NCBI GenBank assembly: GCA_040221975.1
Contig: JAVJWR010000016.1
Span: forward strand, 18,368-82,367
Length of the DNA: 64,000 nt
Source of the DNA: Haliea sp040221975
GTDB taxonomy: Bacteria; Pseudomonadota; Gammaproteobacteria; Pseudomonadales; Halieaceae
Reading direction: 5' to 3'
Made by a program: the position numbers and the translations under genes. Shown here in pieces: positions 44,978-53,617 of the stretch; position 1 is the first letter of the stretch, and the number at the start of each line of letters is the position of its first letter. The notes below the pieces were generated by a model. That model saw only the letters and a program-made list of their open reading frames with translations, did not search any database and had not been told where the DNA came from.

Positions 44978-46171
44978 TCAGGCAGCGGCCGGGCCATTGC
45001 CGTAGCGGGTATAAATGGCGTCGCGCTTGTCCAGGTCGATATTGACCTTGTCGAGGTCACCGCGGACAGTCGGCAGGGCCAGCAGGCGCGGGTCCATGAC
45101 CCGGTACCAGAGCCAGGGGATATAGGCCAGCAGGTACATGCCGTAGTAGCCGTTGGGCAGTTCCGGGATGTCCTCGAAGTTGCGCAAGCTCTGGTAGCGG
45201 CGGGTGGGATTGGCGTGGTGATCGGAATGCCGCTCCAGGTGAAACAGCACGATGTTGCTGAAAATGTAGTTCGCATTCCAGCTGTGGTGTGGCTGGCAAC
45301 GCTCGTAGCGGCCGTCGGCCTCGCGCTGGCGCAGCAGGCCGTAGTGCTCGATGTAGTTGGCGCTGGTCAGCTGGTACCAGGCCCAGACATTGTGCAGCGC
45401 CAGGAAGGGAATCATCACCCAGCCGAAGGCTATCACCAGGCCGCCCTGCAGCACGGCGCTGATGGCAAAGGACTGCAGGATATCGTTGTGCACACTCCAG
45501 GGCCCCTTGCCGAGACGCTGCAGCCGCTCCGCCTCCACCGCCCAGCCGCGACGGAACGCGCCCGGGATCTCGCGCAGCATGAATTTGTAGATGGATTCCC
45601 CCATGCGCGCACTGGCGGGATCCTCCGGCGTGGCCACATCCTTGTGATGGCCGCGGTTGTGCTCGATACAGAAATGGCCGTAGGCCGGTACCGCCAGCAC
45701 GATCTTCGCCAGCAGGCGCTCCAGCGCCGGCTTCTTGTGGCCCAGCTCGTGGGCGGTATTGATGCCGAGGCCGCTGTAGCTGCCCGCGGTAATCGCCAGG
45801 GCGATGATCGACCACACGGTCAGCTCCTGGGTGCCCACGAACCAGGCGATCGCAATCAGGACAATGAAGTGCATCGGCACGGTGAACCAGGTGAGCAACC
45901 GGTAGTAACGGTCCTCCTCCAGCTGCGGCACGATCTCCTCCGGCGGGTTGTTGGTGTCGGAGCCGAGGGCGTAATCCAGCAGCGGGATCACCAGGTAGGT
46001 GAATACCAGGGGGATGGCCAGCAGCCACTGTGAACCCCAGGCGAAGTACAGGGCAATACCCAGCATCGGGAACAGGGGCATGAACAGTGACGACATCCAC
46101 AGGTAGCGCTTCTTGTCCGTGTATTCGATGTGCCCCTTGTCGGGGTGCTCAAGGCTGTAGGTCACACTCAT
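44978..46171 (-). CDS. alkB: Alkane 1-monooxygenase AlkB
   Basis: 397 residues of the membrane-bound non-haem di-iron family. Paired hydrophobic segments alternate with histidine clusters: NTAHELGHKK (His141, His145), EHNRGHHKDVATPEDPASAR (His171, His175, His176), and LERHSDHHANPTRRYQ near the end, plus the NYIEHYGL motif. It hydroxylates the terminal carbon of n-alkanes, with electrons from rubredoxin. ATG 46171 is preceded by GGAG; a longer in-frame start at 46330 would overlap the AraC gene. No rubredoxin gene is adjacent. It is divergent from the AraC-family gene, probably its regulator. Confidence 0.95.
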   Translation of the reverse strand: MSVTYSLEHPDKGHIEYTDKKRYLWMSSLFMPLFPMLGIALYFAWGSQWLLAIPLVFTYLVIPLLDYALGSDTNNPPEEIVPQLEEDRYYRLLTWFTVPMHFIVLIAIAWFVGTQELTVWSIIALAITAGSYSGLGINTAHELGHKKPALERLLAKIVLAVPAYGHFCIEHNRGHHKDVATPEDPASARMGESIYKFMLREIPGAFRRGWAVEAERLQRLGKGPWSVHNDILQSFAISAVLQGGLVIAFGWVMIPFLALHNVWAWYQLTSANYIEHYGLLRQREADGRYERCQPHHSWNANYIFSNIVLFHLERHSDHHANPTRRYQSLRNFEDIPELPNGYYGMYLLAYIPWLWYRVMDPRLLALPTVRGDLDKVNIDLDKRDAIYTRYGNGPAAA

Positions 46172-46237
46172 GTTATTGTCTCCAGTAACGCCGTGCGCAC
46201 AGTGTAGCCCCGCGGGAGCCGCTAGCACCGTTTCATG

Positions 46238-46260
46238 AAATGACATAATATTGGTCATTT
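46238..46260. promoter_or_regulatory. Inverted repeat operator candidate between alkB and the AraC gene
   Basis: AAATGAC (46238-46244) and GTCATTT (46254-46260) are perfect 7-bp inverted arms separated by nine A/T-rich bases (ATAATATTG). The site is in the 108-bp divergent gap, 67 bp from the alkB start and 20 bp from the AraC-type start, and is the only AT-rich patch there. It could be a regulator-binding site overlapping a -10 region. Confidence 0.5.
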
Positions 46261-46279
46261 TACGCCACCCGGGGCTGTC

Positions 46280-47293
46280 ATGACGCGCGCACTGGAACTG
46301 TCCGCCACCTATGCCCGCCTGGTCCTGCAATCGGAACGGGTGCCAGCCGCCGAGCTGCTGGCGGGAACCGGTTTCACGGCGGCGTCGCTGGCGACCATGG
46401 ACTATGTGCCCTGGGCAGCGCTGGCACGGTTGTTCCGCAACTATGCCAGGCGCCAGCCCTCACCGGCCTGGGCCCTGGAGCTGGGGGCCCAGTTCAATAT
46501 CGCCTCCCACGGTCCGCTGGGATTCGCAGCGCTGAGCGCCCCCACCCTCGGCGCAGCACTGGAAATCATGGCCCGCTACCATCCGGTGCGCACCAACACC
46601 ATGGGCGCGGCCACCCACCGGGAAGCGGAGCGCTTCTTCCTGATCCTGGAAGACCTGACCGGTGACCCCGAGTTTGCGACCTGGCTCGAGGAAATCGTGT
46701 TCAAGGTTCTGGAATCCCTGCTGGCGGCTATCCTCGGCCATCCCGTGGGGCCCAATGTTGTAGTGGCCTTTACCCAGCCTTCACCAGCGCATGGCGAGGC
46801 ATTGACCGCGGGCTACGATGCCAGAGTCGTGTTCAATGCCCCGGTATCTTCGATCTCGATCCCGGCGATCTGGTGCCAACTGCCGTCACCGCTGCACGAC
46901 GAGGCCGTGTATCGCGCCAACATCGCCCGCTGCCGCGATATCCTCGCCAGCCGGGACAGCCGCAGCAGCGCCGCAGAGCGGGTGTGGATGCTGCTCGACA
47001 GCCACTTTGCCGACAGCCGGCGGCATCCCCTGCCGGTGCCCCCCCTCGAGCAACTCGCCGCCCGTCTGCACCTGACCCCGAGAACCCTGATCCGCCGCCT
47101 GCAGCACGAGGGTACCGGCTATCGGGAAATCGTGGAGGACCTGCGGCGGGAACATGCAACCCGGCTGCTGCGCGATGCCCGGCTCAATATCGGCGAGGTG
47201 GGAGAAGTCCTCGGCTATCGCGAACAGGCGAATTTTGGCCGCGCCTTCCGGCGCTGGTTCGGCTGCTCGCCGGCGGCCTGGCGCCGACAGTAG
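46280..47293 (+). CDS. AraC family transcriptional regulator (probable alkane regulator)
   Basis: 337 residues: an N-terminal ligand domain of the Arabinose_bd type (SATYARLVLQSERVPAAELLAG, ELGAQFNIASHGPLGFAALSAPTLGAALEI) and a C-terminal double helix-turn-helix, LEQLAARLHLTPRTLIRRLQ and IGEVGEVLGYREQANFGRAFRRW. This layout matches the AraC regulators often found beside alkB and other oxygenase genes. Control of alkB through the inverted repeat at 46238-46260 is inferred from position alone. Confidence 0.88.
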   Translation: MTRALELSATYARLVLQSERVPAAELLAGTGFTAASLATMDYVPWAALARLFRNYARRQPSPAWALELGAQFNIASHGPLGFAALSAPTLGAALEIMARYHPVRTNTMGAATHREAERFFLILEDLTGDPEFATWLEEIVFKVLESLLAAILGHPVGPNVVVAFTQPSPAHGEALTAGYDARVVFNAPVSSISIPAIWCQLPSPLHDEAVYRANIARCRDILASRDSRSSAAERVWMLLDSHFADSRRHPLPVPPLEQLAARLHLTPRTLIRRLQHEGTGYREIVEDLRREHATRLLRDARLNIGEVGEVLGYREQANFGRAFRRWFGCSPAAWRRQ

Positions 47294-47376
47294 CCGCTGC
47301 GCCCCGCCCTGCTGTCGACCTGTCGCCTGGGCAGGCAGGTCGGTTGTGGTCTCGCGGCGAGCTTGCGGGTATCCGC

Positions 47377-47417
47377 TTGCATTCCGGGAAAGAGCCGACT
47401 ACTGTATATCCATACAG
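47377..47417 (+). promoter_or_regulatory. LexA box and overlapping promoter of imuA
   Basis: CTGTATATCCATACAG at 47402-47417 matches the E. coli-type LexA consensus CTGT-N8-ACAG. A -35 TTGCAT (47377-47382), 17-bp spacer and -10 TACTGT (47400-47405) overlap it, so LexA would block RNA polymerase directly. The imuA ATG is 33 bp further on. Confidence 0.85.
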
Positions 47418-47450
47418 CACACGACAGGCTCTTTCTGGAGGTACGCAAAC

Positions 47451-48179
47451 ATGAACGAAGCACTGGAACAGGTTATTCTCCGCCACGACACCTGGCGCGG
47501 CCGCAGCCGCTGCTTCAACGGCTTGCCGCTCTCAGCCAACCACGATTCCCACCGCGGCGGCCTCGGCACCGGCTACCGGGCCCTGGATGCCGCCCTGGCC
47601 CAGGGCGGCTGGCCCGAGGCCAGCGCCATCGAGGTGCTCAGCGACAGCTGCGGCATGGGCGCCATGGGCCTGTTCCTGCCGGCCATGGAGCGGCTCAGTG
47701 CCCAGGGCCGCTGGCAGGCCTTCATCGCTCCGCCCTGGACACCCTATGCGCCCCTGCTCGCAGCCCGCGGCATCGACACGCAACAGGTTCTGCTGGTGCA
47801 TCCCCGCAGCCGGGAAGACCTGCTCTGGAGTATTGAGCAGTCCCTGCGCAGCACTACCTGCAGCGCCGTATTCAGCTGGCTGGGGGCCGGGCATTACCGC
47901 TACAGCGAACTGCGCAAGCTGCAACTGGCCGCTGCCGCCAGCGATACCCTGTGCGTCCTGTTCCGACCCCAGCAAGCCGCCGCCGACAGTGCACCTGCGG
48001 GGCTGCGGCTGCAAATGCGCGAATACCGCAAGGTCCACATCCTCAAGCAGCGCGGCGGTCGCCAGGGGCTGGATGTGGATCTGGCGCCGGAAGACGAGCT
48101 GCCCCATCAGCCACAGCTGTGGGAACTGCCAGCCTGGCCACCAGCCGCCGCTGCCGGCACTGCATTGGGCGCGAATTGA
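47451..48179 (+). CDS. imuA: SOS-induced translesion protein ImuA (SulA-like)
   Basis: 242 residues from the ATG at 47451, with GGAGG at 47437-47441. The sequence has the ImuA/SulA-type arrangement: LGTGYRALDAALAQGGWP, AIEVLSDSCGMGAMGLFLPAM, then AAPWTPYAPLLAARGID-like and VFSWLGAGHYRYSELRKLQLAA segments. It is RecA-like without a canonical Walker A lysine. ImuA proteins are accessory factors for the ImuB-DnaE2 mutasome. Here the gene is alone behind its LexA box; imuB lies 2.9 kb downstream with its own box, and no dnaE2 is in the window. A cell-division inhibitor (SulA) role is an alternative. Confidence 0.8.
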   Translation: MNEALEQVILRHDTWRGRSRCFNGLPLSANHDSHRGGLGTGYRALDAALAQGGWPEASAIEVLSDSCGMGAMGLFLPAMERLSAQGRWQAFIAPPWTPYAPLLAARGIDTQQVLLVHPRSREDLLWSIEQSLRSTTCSAVFSWLGAGHYRYSELRKLQLAAAASDTLCVLFRPQQAAADSAPAGLRLQMREYRKVHILKQRGGRQGLDVDLAPEDELPHQPQLWELPAWPPAAAAGTALGAN

Positions 48180-48277
48180 GGCAAATCAATTGTTATTGTT
48201 CTAGCATGGAGACTCTCACCGATACGGCGGTCCAATAGCCGGAACCGGAACCTTTACCGCAATGGAGAGCAACCCCC

Positions 48278-48715
48278 ATGCAGGAACTACCCCATCACTA
48301 CCATGTGTCCGCGAAAGCGGCGCCTGAAGGCACTGTTACCCTGGAGGGCAATGATGTGCCGGCACTGGAGACAACACCTCCGAAGGAGTTTGGCGGCCCC
48401 GGTGGCCACTGGTCACCGGAGGCGCTGCTGGTTGGCGCGGTGACCGACTGCTTTATTCTCACTTTTCGCGCCATTGCCCGCGCCTCCAGGCTGGACTGGA
48501 CCGCCCTTGAATGCAGCACGGAAGGCAAGCTGGAACGCATCGACCGGGTGACCCGGTTTACCGAGCTGACAGTGACCGCCCACCTGAACGTGCCCGCGGA
48601 TACGGATGCAGACAAGGCAAAGCAGCTATTGGAGAAAGCCGAAGCCAACTGTCTGGTCAGCAATTCCCTGAACAGCACCATCCACCTGCATGCCACGGTG
48701 GACCAGGCCGGATGA
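48278..48715 (+). CDS. OsmC family peroxiredoxin-like protein
   Basis: 145 residues with the two conserved cysteines of the OsmC/Ohr fold, Cys58 (GAVTDCFILTFRAIA) and Cys125 (AEANCLVSNSL), and the PPKEFGGPGGHWSPEALLVGA segment. Such proteins reduce organic hydroperoxides using a dithiol pair. GGAGAG precedes the ATG. It lies between imuA and the DUF2788 gene. General OsmC, rather than Ohr, is suggested by the SPEALL motif; the substrate is unproven. Confidence 0.85.
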   Translation: MQELPHHYHVSAKAAPEGTVTLEGNDVPALETTPPKEFGGPGGHWSPEALLVGAVTDCFILTFRAIARASRLDWTALECSTEGKLERIDRVTRFTELTVTAHLNVPADTDADKAKQLLEKAEANCLVSNSLNSTIHLHATVDQAG

Positions 48716-48761
48716 AAGGCAGCGTGACAGCGGGCGACGGAACAGCGGGCGGGGCAGGATA

Positions 48762-48968
48762 GTGGATCAGTGGCTGAGCGACTACGGGGTGACCCTGGGC
48801 GTGGGCGCCTTGATCGCGTTCATGATATTCATCGTCTGGGACCTGGCCAAGCGCAGCAATGCCGGCAAATTCGGTACCATCATCCTCTACGTTGGCCTGG
48901 CAATGGGCATCTTCGGCTTCCTGATCAAGGTGATCATTACCTGGATGCTGGAGAACGCCGGCGTCTAG
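48762..48968 (+). CDS. DUF2788 family small membrane protein
   Basis: 68 residues from a GTG at 48762 (AGGA just upstream): VDQWLSDYGVTLGVGALIAFMIFIVWDLAKRSNAGKFG and a second hydrophobic helix. The two transmembrane helices with a basic loop WDLAKRS are the DUF2788 signature. Function is unknown; it would sit in the inner membrane. Upstream in-frame codons up to 48690 overlap the OsmC gene and lack a ribosome-binding site. Confidence 0.8.
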   Translation: MDQWLSDYGVTLGVGALIAFMIFIVWDLAKRSNAGKFGTIILYVGLAMGIFGFLIKVIITWMLENAGV

Positions 48969-48998
48969 ACGACGCCGGCATGCCGGACCGCTCTACCC

Positions 48999-50879
48999 TC
49001 AGCCCCTGGCCGCCAGGGTATCGGCAATCATCCGGTCGATGTTGTCTTCCAGGATAGACAGCGGCACCGGGCCGTGCTTCAGCACTTCATCGTGGAAGGC
49101 GCGGATATCAAACTGCTCGCCCAGCTCGGCCCGGGCGCGCTCCCGCAACTCCATGATCTTCAGCTTGCCGATCAGGTAGGCGGTAGCCTGCCCGGGCATG
49201 GCGATATAGCGCTCAATGGCCTTGGTGGCATCGGTCCGTGAATTGGGCGTGTTTTCTGCCAGGTAATCGATAGCCTGTTCCCGGGTCCAGCGCTTGCTGT
49301 GCAGGCCGGTGTCCACCACCAGGCGACAGGCACGCCACAGCTCCATGGCCAGGCGACCGAAGTCGGACCACTCGTCGGAGTACATGCCCATGTCCTTGGC
49401 CAGCTCTTCCGTATACAGCGCCCAGCCTTCGGTGAAGGCGGTAAAGCTGGCGTAGCGCTGGAACTCGGGCAGACCCTCAAGCTCGATGGAAATCGCCCGC
49501 TGCATGTGGTGGCCGGGGACCCCCTCATGGTAGGCCAGGGCTTCCAGCTGATAGGTGGGCATGCTGCTCATGTCGTACAGATTGGCATAGTAGATACCGG
49601 GGCGAGAGCCGTCCGCAGGTGGTGCGTTGTAAAATGCCTTGCCGGCCGAGCGCTCGCGGAAGGGTTCCACACGCTTGACGATCATCTCTGCCTCCGGTAG
49701 CAGGCCAAACTGTTCCGGCAGACGCAGGCTCATGGCGTCAATGGCGGCGGTGGCATCAGCGAGGTAAGCGGCGCGTCCCTCATCGGTGTTGGGGTAATAG
49801 AACCGGGGATCCGTACGCATGAACTCGAAGAACCCGGCCAGGTCGCCCTCGAACTCCACGGCTTCCATAATTGCACGCATGGCGCCGTGAATACGCTCCA
49901 CCTCCCGCAGGCCGATGTTGTGGATCTCATCCGCGGTCAGATCGGTGGTGGTAAACCAGCGCAGGCGCTCTGCGTAGAAGTCATCGCCATCGGCGAATTT
50001 CCAGACGCCATCGGCTTCGGTTGCCTGTTCTGCCTGTTCTTCGATGGCGGCAATCAGGCGCTCGTAGGCTGGCTCCACGACCTCGACCAGTGCCTGGCGG
50101 GCCTCGGTCAGCAGCCGGTCACGGGTTTCGGCATCTATATCCAGGGCTTCGACCTTGCCCTGGAAATCCTCCCACAGGGTGGAGTCCTCACCCTCGGCAG
50201 TAAAAGGCACCCCGCGGATGACATTGCGCGCCGACTCCAGCATCTGCGGGTACTGCCAATCCGCCAGCAGCAGATCCTTCTCGGTGCGGATTGCCATCTG
50301 CGCAATTACCTGGTCGAACCAGGAGCCGATATTGTTGAGGCGGCCGATATAGGCTTCGGCGTCGGCGAGATCGCGCACCCGATGGATATTGACCAGGTTG
50401 CTGGCAGCCTGGGTGTGCGGACCACGGAACTGGTGGATCACAAACTGGTGGTGACGGAATTTGTCGGCGTCGATTTGCCGCTCCAGGTCGAGCTGGTACA
50501 GGTCGTAGGACAGCTGGTCTGCCGGTGACAGGGCCGCGCGATCAAACTGCGCCAGCTGCTGCAGGCGGGCCTCGTTGATTTCGCGGGTCTCCTGCTGGAA
50601 TTCCTCGGCAACCGGGTCCCACTGATCGTGGTTCAGCTTGATACCGCGTTTGCTGGCGGTATAGGGATACCGGGCCATGTCCACCGCGTAGTTTTCTTCC
50701 AGGAAGGTGCGGAACGCGGCGGTCACCGCACTATCCGCCACGGCCTTGGATACAATTTCGGTAGCTTCGGTGGCGCCGGGCCCGGGCTGGTCGGCGGGGA
50801 CCTCATCACGGGAGCAGGCGGCAAGCGTGGTAGCGAGCGCCAGGGGCAGCAAAGCCAGCTTGTATTTGATTAGCGACAT
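48999..50879 (-). CDS. DUF885 family lipoprotein (putative zinc metallopeptidase)
   Basis: 626 residues from ATG 50879, which has GAGGTGA 4-5 bp upstream; an ATG at 50900 has none. The signal peptide ends in the lipobox LAAC (Cys22). The DUF885 core carries a gluzincin-like motif AYHEGVPGHHMQ near 460 and the downstream glutamate in FTEGWALYTEEL, consistent with a zinc peptidase. Its lipidation suggests it works at the outer membrane or in the periplasm, perhaps on peptides. It lies antisense between the DUF2788 gene and imuB, breaking up the imu genes. Confidence 0.83.
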   Translation of the reverse strand: MSLIKYKLALLPLALATTLAACSRDEVPADQPGPGATEATEIVSKAVADSAVTAAFRTFLEENYAVDMARYPYTASKRGIKLNHDQWDPVAEEFQQETREINEARLQQLAQFDRAALSPADQLSYDLYQLDLERQIDADKFRHHQFVIHQFRGPHTQAASNLVNIHRVRDLADAEAYIGRLNNIGSWFDQVIAQMAIRTEKDLLLADWQYPQMLESARNVIRGVPFTAEGEDSTLWEDFQGKVEALDIDAETRDRLLTEARQALVEVVEPAYERLIAAIEEQAEQATEADGVWKFADGDDFYAERLRWFTTTDLTADEIHNIGLREVERIHGAMRAIMEAVEFEGDLAGFFEFMRTDPRFYYPNTDEGRAAYLADATAAIDAMSLRLPEQFGLLPEAEMIVKRVEPFRERSAGKAFYNAPPADGSRPGIYYANLYDMSSMPTYQLEALAYHEGVPGHHMQRAISIELEGLPEFQRYASFTAFTEGWALYTEELAKDMGMYSDEWSDFGRLAMELWRACRLVVDTGLHSKRWTREQAIDYLAENTPNSRTDATKAIERYIAMPGQATAYLIGKLKIMELRERARAELGEQFDIRAFHDEVLKHGPVPLSILEDNIDRMIADTLAARG

Positions 50880-51010
50880 TTTCACCTCATTTAGAGACAT
50901 TTCATATCATTTGGCCATTTTTAACGGCCGAACCGGCGCGCATAATGACGCACTTCTGCCCCGATTGCCAATCGAACGCCAGCGCTGGACAATGGCGACC
51001 CAACCCCTGA

Positions 51011-51028
51011 TACTGTATGCATGTACAG
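51011..51028 (+). promoter_or_regulatory. LexA box and -10 element of imuB
   Basis: CTGTATGCATGTACAG at 51013-51028 fits CTGT-N8-ACAG with a fully palindromic centre, and TACTGT at 51011-51016 is the overlapping -10, the same arrangement as at imuA. The imuB start is 57 bp downstream. Confidence 0.85.
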
Positions 51029-51085
51029 TATTTATGCCAGCCTGGGGAAAATGCCCGCTGCCGACAAGCGACCGGAGTGCGGGCA

Positions 51086-52510
51086 GTGAGCCTCTGGCTG
51101 TGCCTGCGGTTTCCGCAACTGCCCCTGCAGTGCCAGACGTTGAGCGAGACGCAGCCGGTAGTGGTACTGGCCCGGCAGCGAGTGCTGCGGGCCAATGATT
51201 GCGCTGCCAGCCTGGGGATTCGCGAGGGCATGGCTGCAGCCACCGTCCGCGCTCTCGCTGGCAGCGAGCCGCTGCTGTTACTGACACGAGACCAGGATGC
51301 CGAGCAGCGCTGCCTGCAACAGCTGTGCTGCTGGGCCTACGGCATCACTCCTGTCCTGCATCCCTGGCGTGGAGACAGCCTGCAGCTGGAAGTCGGTGGC
51401 TGCCTGGCCCTGTTCCACGGCCTGGAGGCGCTGCTGCAAACAGTACACTGCGGCATTCAGTTGCGCGGCTACCGGGTGGAGACTGGCCTGGCACCGACCC
51501 CCAAGGCAGCGTGGCTACTGTCCTTCGGCACCGAGGGACTGGCAAGCGGCGGCACCGAGGGCTGGCAGGAGCAGCTGAATGCCCTGCCGCTGAGCCTGCT
51601 GGACGACTTCCCGAACGAGGTTGCCGCCCTGCATCGGGCCGGGCTGCAGCAGCTGGGAGACCTGCTGGCACTGCCCGAAGCCGCGCTCGGCCGGCGCTGC
51701 GGCAAGGCCATGGTCCACTGGCTGCGGCAGATGCTGGGGCGGGAAACCGACCTGCAGCCGGATTATCGCCCCCCCGGCCACTTCAGCGATCAACACTGGT
51801 TTGGCTATGAGGTCAAGACCACCGCGGAATTGCGGCCCGCCGTACAGCAGTTGCTGCAGGCCCTGTGCGGGTTTTTGCGCCAGACCCAGCTGCAAACAGA
51901 GGAGATCGAGTGGCAGCTGCTGGCGACTGACCGCAAGGTCCAGCACCTGCAGGTGCGCAGCAGCAGCCGCCACAGCGACTGGGAAAACTGGTACCAGCTC
52001 ACCCAGCTGCAGCTGGACCGCCTGCAATTGCGCACGGGGATTGAGGGTCTGACGCTGGAATGCCGCCAGTTGCTGACGGGGCGCAGCGCCAGCATCGACC
52101 TGTTCAGCCCCCACAACCAGCGCGAACCCATGCAGGCCCTGCTGGACCGTCTGCGCAGCCGTCTGGGCTTGCAGGCCATCCTCAACATCGGCTGCCGGGA
52201 TGAGCATCTGCCGGAACTGGCCCTGCAGGTCAGCAGCGAAGCCACGGCGCGCGCGCCCTCCGGCCAACCCTGCGGCCAGCGCCCGTTCTGGTTGCTGCCG
52301 GAGCCACAGCCTGTCCGCCAGCAGCAGGGGCTGCTGCAGTGGCAGGGCCCGCTACAGCTGGTCGCCGGGCCAGAGCGCATCGAGGACAACTGGTGGCAGG
52401 AACCGGTCAGTCGCGATTACTACATCGCCCGGGGCCCCAGGGGGCAGTATTACTGGCTGTTCCACGACCGCCTGCGGCGGCAGTGGTATGTCCACGGCCT
52501 GTTTGCCTGA
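51086..52510 (+). CDS. imuB: Y-family DNA polymerase-like protein ImuB
   Basis: 474 residues from a GTG at 51086 (GGAG 9 bp upstream), giving SLWLCLRFPQLPLQC, which aligns with the LWLCLYFPRLPLE start of ImuB. It resembles the Y-family fold (QRVLRANDCAASLGIREGMAAATVRAL, ALPLSLLDDFPNEVAALHRAGLQQLGDLLALP) but lacks the catalytic Asp-Glu residues of DinB/UmuC, as ImuB proteins do. ImuB links the beta clamp, ImuA and DnaE2 in damage-induced mutagenesis. It has its own LexA box. The C-terminal half (~290-474) is the ImuB-specific domain ending RRQWYVHGLF. Confidence 0.87.
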   Translation: MSLWLCLRFPQLPLQCQTLSETQPVVVLARQRVLRANDCAASLGIREGMAAATVRALAGSEPLLLLTRDQDAEQRCLQQLCCWAYGITPVLHPWRGDSLQLEVGGCLALFHGLEALLQTVHCGIQLRGYRVETGLAPTPKAAWLLSFGTEGLASGGTEGWQEQLNALPLSLLDDFPNEVAALHRAGLQQLGDLLALPEAALGRRCGKAMVHWLRQMLGRETDLQPDYRPPGHFSDQHWFGYEVKTTAELRPAVQQLLQALCGFLRQTQLQTEEIEWQLLATDRKVQHLQVRSSSRHSDWENWYQLTQLQLDRLQLRTGIEGLTLECRQLLTGRSASIDLFSPHNQREPMQALLDRLRSRLGLQAILNIGCRDEHLPELALQVSSEATARAPSGQPCGQRPFWLLPEPQPVRQQQGLLQWQGPLQLVAGPERIEDNWWQEPVSRDYYIARGPRGQYYWLFHDRLRRQWYVHGLFA

Positions 52511-52544
52511 GCCGGGACTGCCCTACACTACAATTGTGAACTTA

Positions 52545-52573
52545 TTGTGACAGTTACATTGCAGCGATAGATT
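52545..52573 (+). promoter_or_regulatory. Putative promoter of the small periplasmic protein gene
   Basis: TTGTGA (52545-52550) and TAGATT (52568-52573) are separated by 17 bp in the 173-bp gap after imuB. The heptamer ATTGTGA occurs twice, 11 bp apart (52533-52539 and 52544-52550), one helical turn, which could be a regulator site overlapping the -35. Confidence 0.45.
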
Positions 52574-52683
52574 AATCGCCGCCAATGCCCCTATGATGGT
52601 TCCAGACAAGAGGTCGGCACCTCCACGCGGGGTTGCCAGCCCGGAAAGATCAGCGTCGCGAGACGCCAGACTGGAGATACACC

Positions 52684-53016
52684 ATGAAAACCATGATGAA
52701 AGCACTGCTACTGACCACCCTGCCCCTGTTCGCTACTGGCGCCCTGGCGGAAGTGACCCAGGACTGTATCCTGGAGGGCACCGTGGACAAGAAAAAAGCC
52801 GAACAGATGGGTCGCGATGTCTATGTCGCCTTCCACTCGGCGAACCGCGCGGAGAAAGGCAGCGAGTGCAACCTGAACCGTCGCAATCGGGTCGAGTTCA
52901 AGGAACCCAAGAACGCGATGATCGAAAATGCACCGGATGGTGCCAAGGTCAAGTATCGCTACACGGAAAAAGACAACCAGGACGGCGAATGGCAGCTGAT
53001 GGGCGTGTCCATGTAA
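52684..53016 (+). CDS. Small secreted protein of unknown function
   Basis: 110 residues from the ATG at 52684, preceded by CTGGAGATACACC. Residues 1-20 form a Sec signal peptide (MKTMMK, then LLLTTLPLFATGALA). The mature part is charged and has two cysteines, in TQDCILEGTVDKK and GSECNLNRRNRV, which could form one disulfide in the periplasm. I do not recognise a named family. It has its own promoter-like sequence and ends opposite the lipocalin gene. Confidence 0.7.
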   Translation: MKTMMKALLLTTLPLFATGALAEVTQDCILEGTVDKKKAEQMGRDVYVAFHSANRAEKGSECNLNRRNRVEFKEPKNAMIENAPDGAKVKYRYTEKDNQDGEWQLMGVSM

Positions 53017-53051
53017 TCACCCCGCCGGAGCAGCATTCCTCGCGGGGACGG

Positions 53052-53098
53052 GACCAGGGTCGGCATCCGCGCTAGGGCGCGACATTCCGACCCTGGTC
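53052..53098. terminator. 12-bp inverted repeat between convergent genes
   Basis: GACCAGGGTCGG (53052-53063) and CCGACCCTGGTC (53087-53098) are perfect complements around a 23-base loop that itself contains CGCG...CGCG. The structure overlaps the last codons and stop of the lipocalin gene and lies 36 bp past the small secreted protein gene. It may end transcription in both directions, though no U-run follows. Confidence 0.45.
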
Positions 53099-53617
53099 AA
53101 CAAACAGCAGTTCATCCACTGCAAAACCCAGATCGCCCGCCCGCCGCAGGAAGCGTTCCTTTAGCTCGGCGCTGACTTCCGGTGTGCGTGCCAGCAACCA
53201 CACATAGTTGTTGTTGAAGCCGGAGACAAAAGCATAGTCGTAATTCCGGCCCAGTTCGAACACCACATACGATGAATAGAACGGTCCGAAGAAAGACACC
53301 TTGAGGTGACCGGTGCTATCGTCGTCCACAAAGCGAGCCACACCTTCAGCCTCGGCCCACTCGGATGTTTCGGCCCGATAGCCGCGGTTCAGCACCCGGA
53401 TACTGCCATCGTCATTCAGGCTGTAGGTGGCGGTAACGCCATCAAGGCCCCGCTCGAAAACATGATCGAGACGGGCGATTTCGTACCAGATACCAAGGTA
53501 GCGCTGGGCATCGAAGTTCCCCACCGGCTCCACCCCCGGCGGGGTCCCCAGACAGCCGCCCAGCAGCAGCAATAAACCCAGTGCGAAGGCGCGCACTGCC
53601 GCGCTACTCGTGGGCAA
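53072..53617 (-). CDS. blc: Outer-membrane lipocalin (Blc-like lipoprotein)
   Basis: 181 residues. The lipobox is LGGC (Cys22). The lipocalin first strand reads FDAQRYLGIWYEIARLDHVFE with the invariant GxW, then GVTATYSLNDDGSIRVLNRGY, DYAFVSGFNNNYVWLLARTPE near the third conserved region, and a C-terminal helix. Blc-type lipocalins bind lipids or membrane-derived ligands under stress. Its start overlaps the ferritin-like gene by 14 bp, so the two are coupled. Confidence 0.9.
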   Translation of the reverse strand: MPTSSAAVRAFALGLLLLLGGCLGTPPGVEPVGNFDAQRYLGIWYEIARLDHVFERGLDGVTATYSLNDDGSIRVLNRGYRAETSEWAEAEGVARFVDDDSTGHLKVSFFGPFYSSYVVFELGRNYDYAFVSGFNNNYVWLLARTPEVSAELKERFLRRAGDLGFAVDELLFVDQGRNVAP

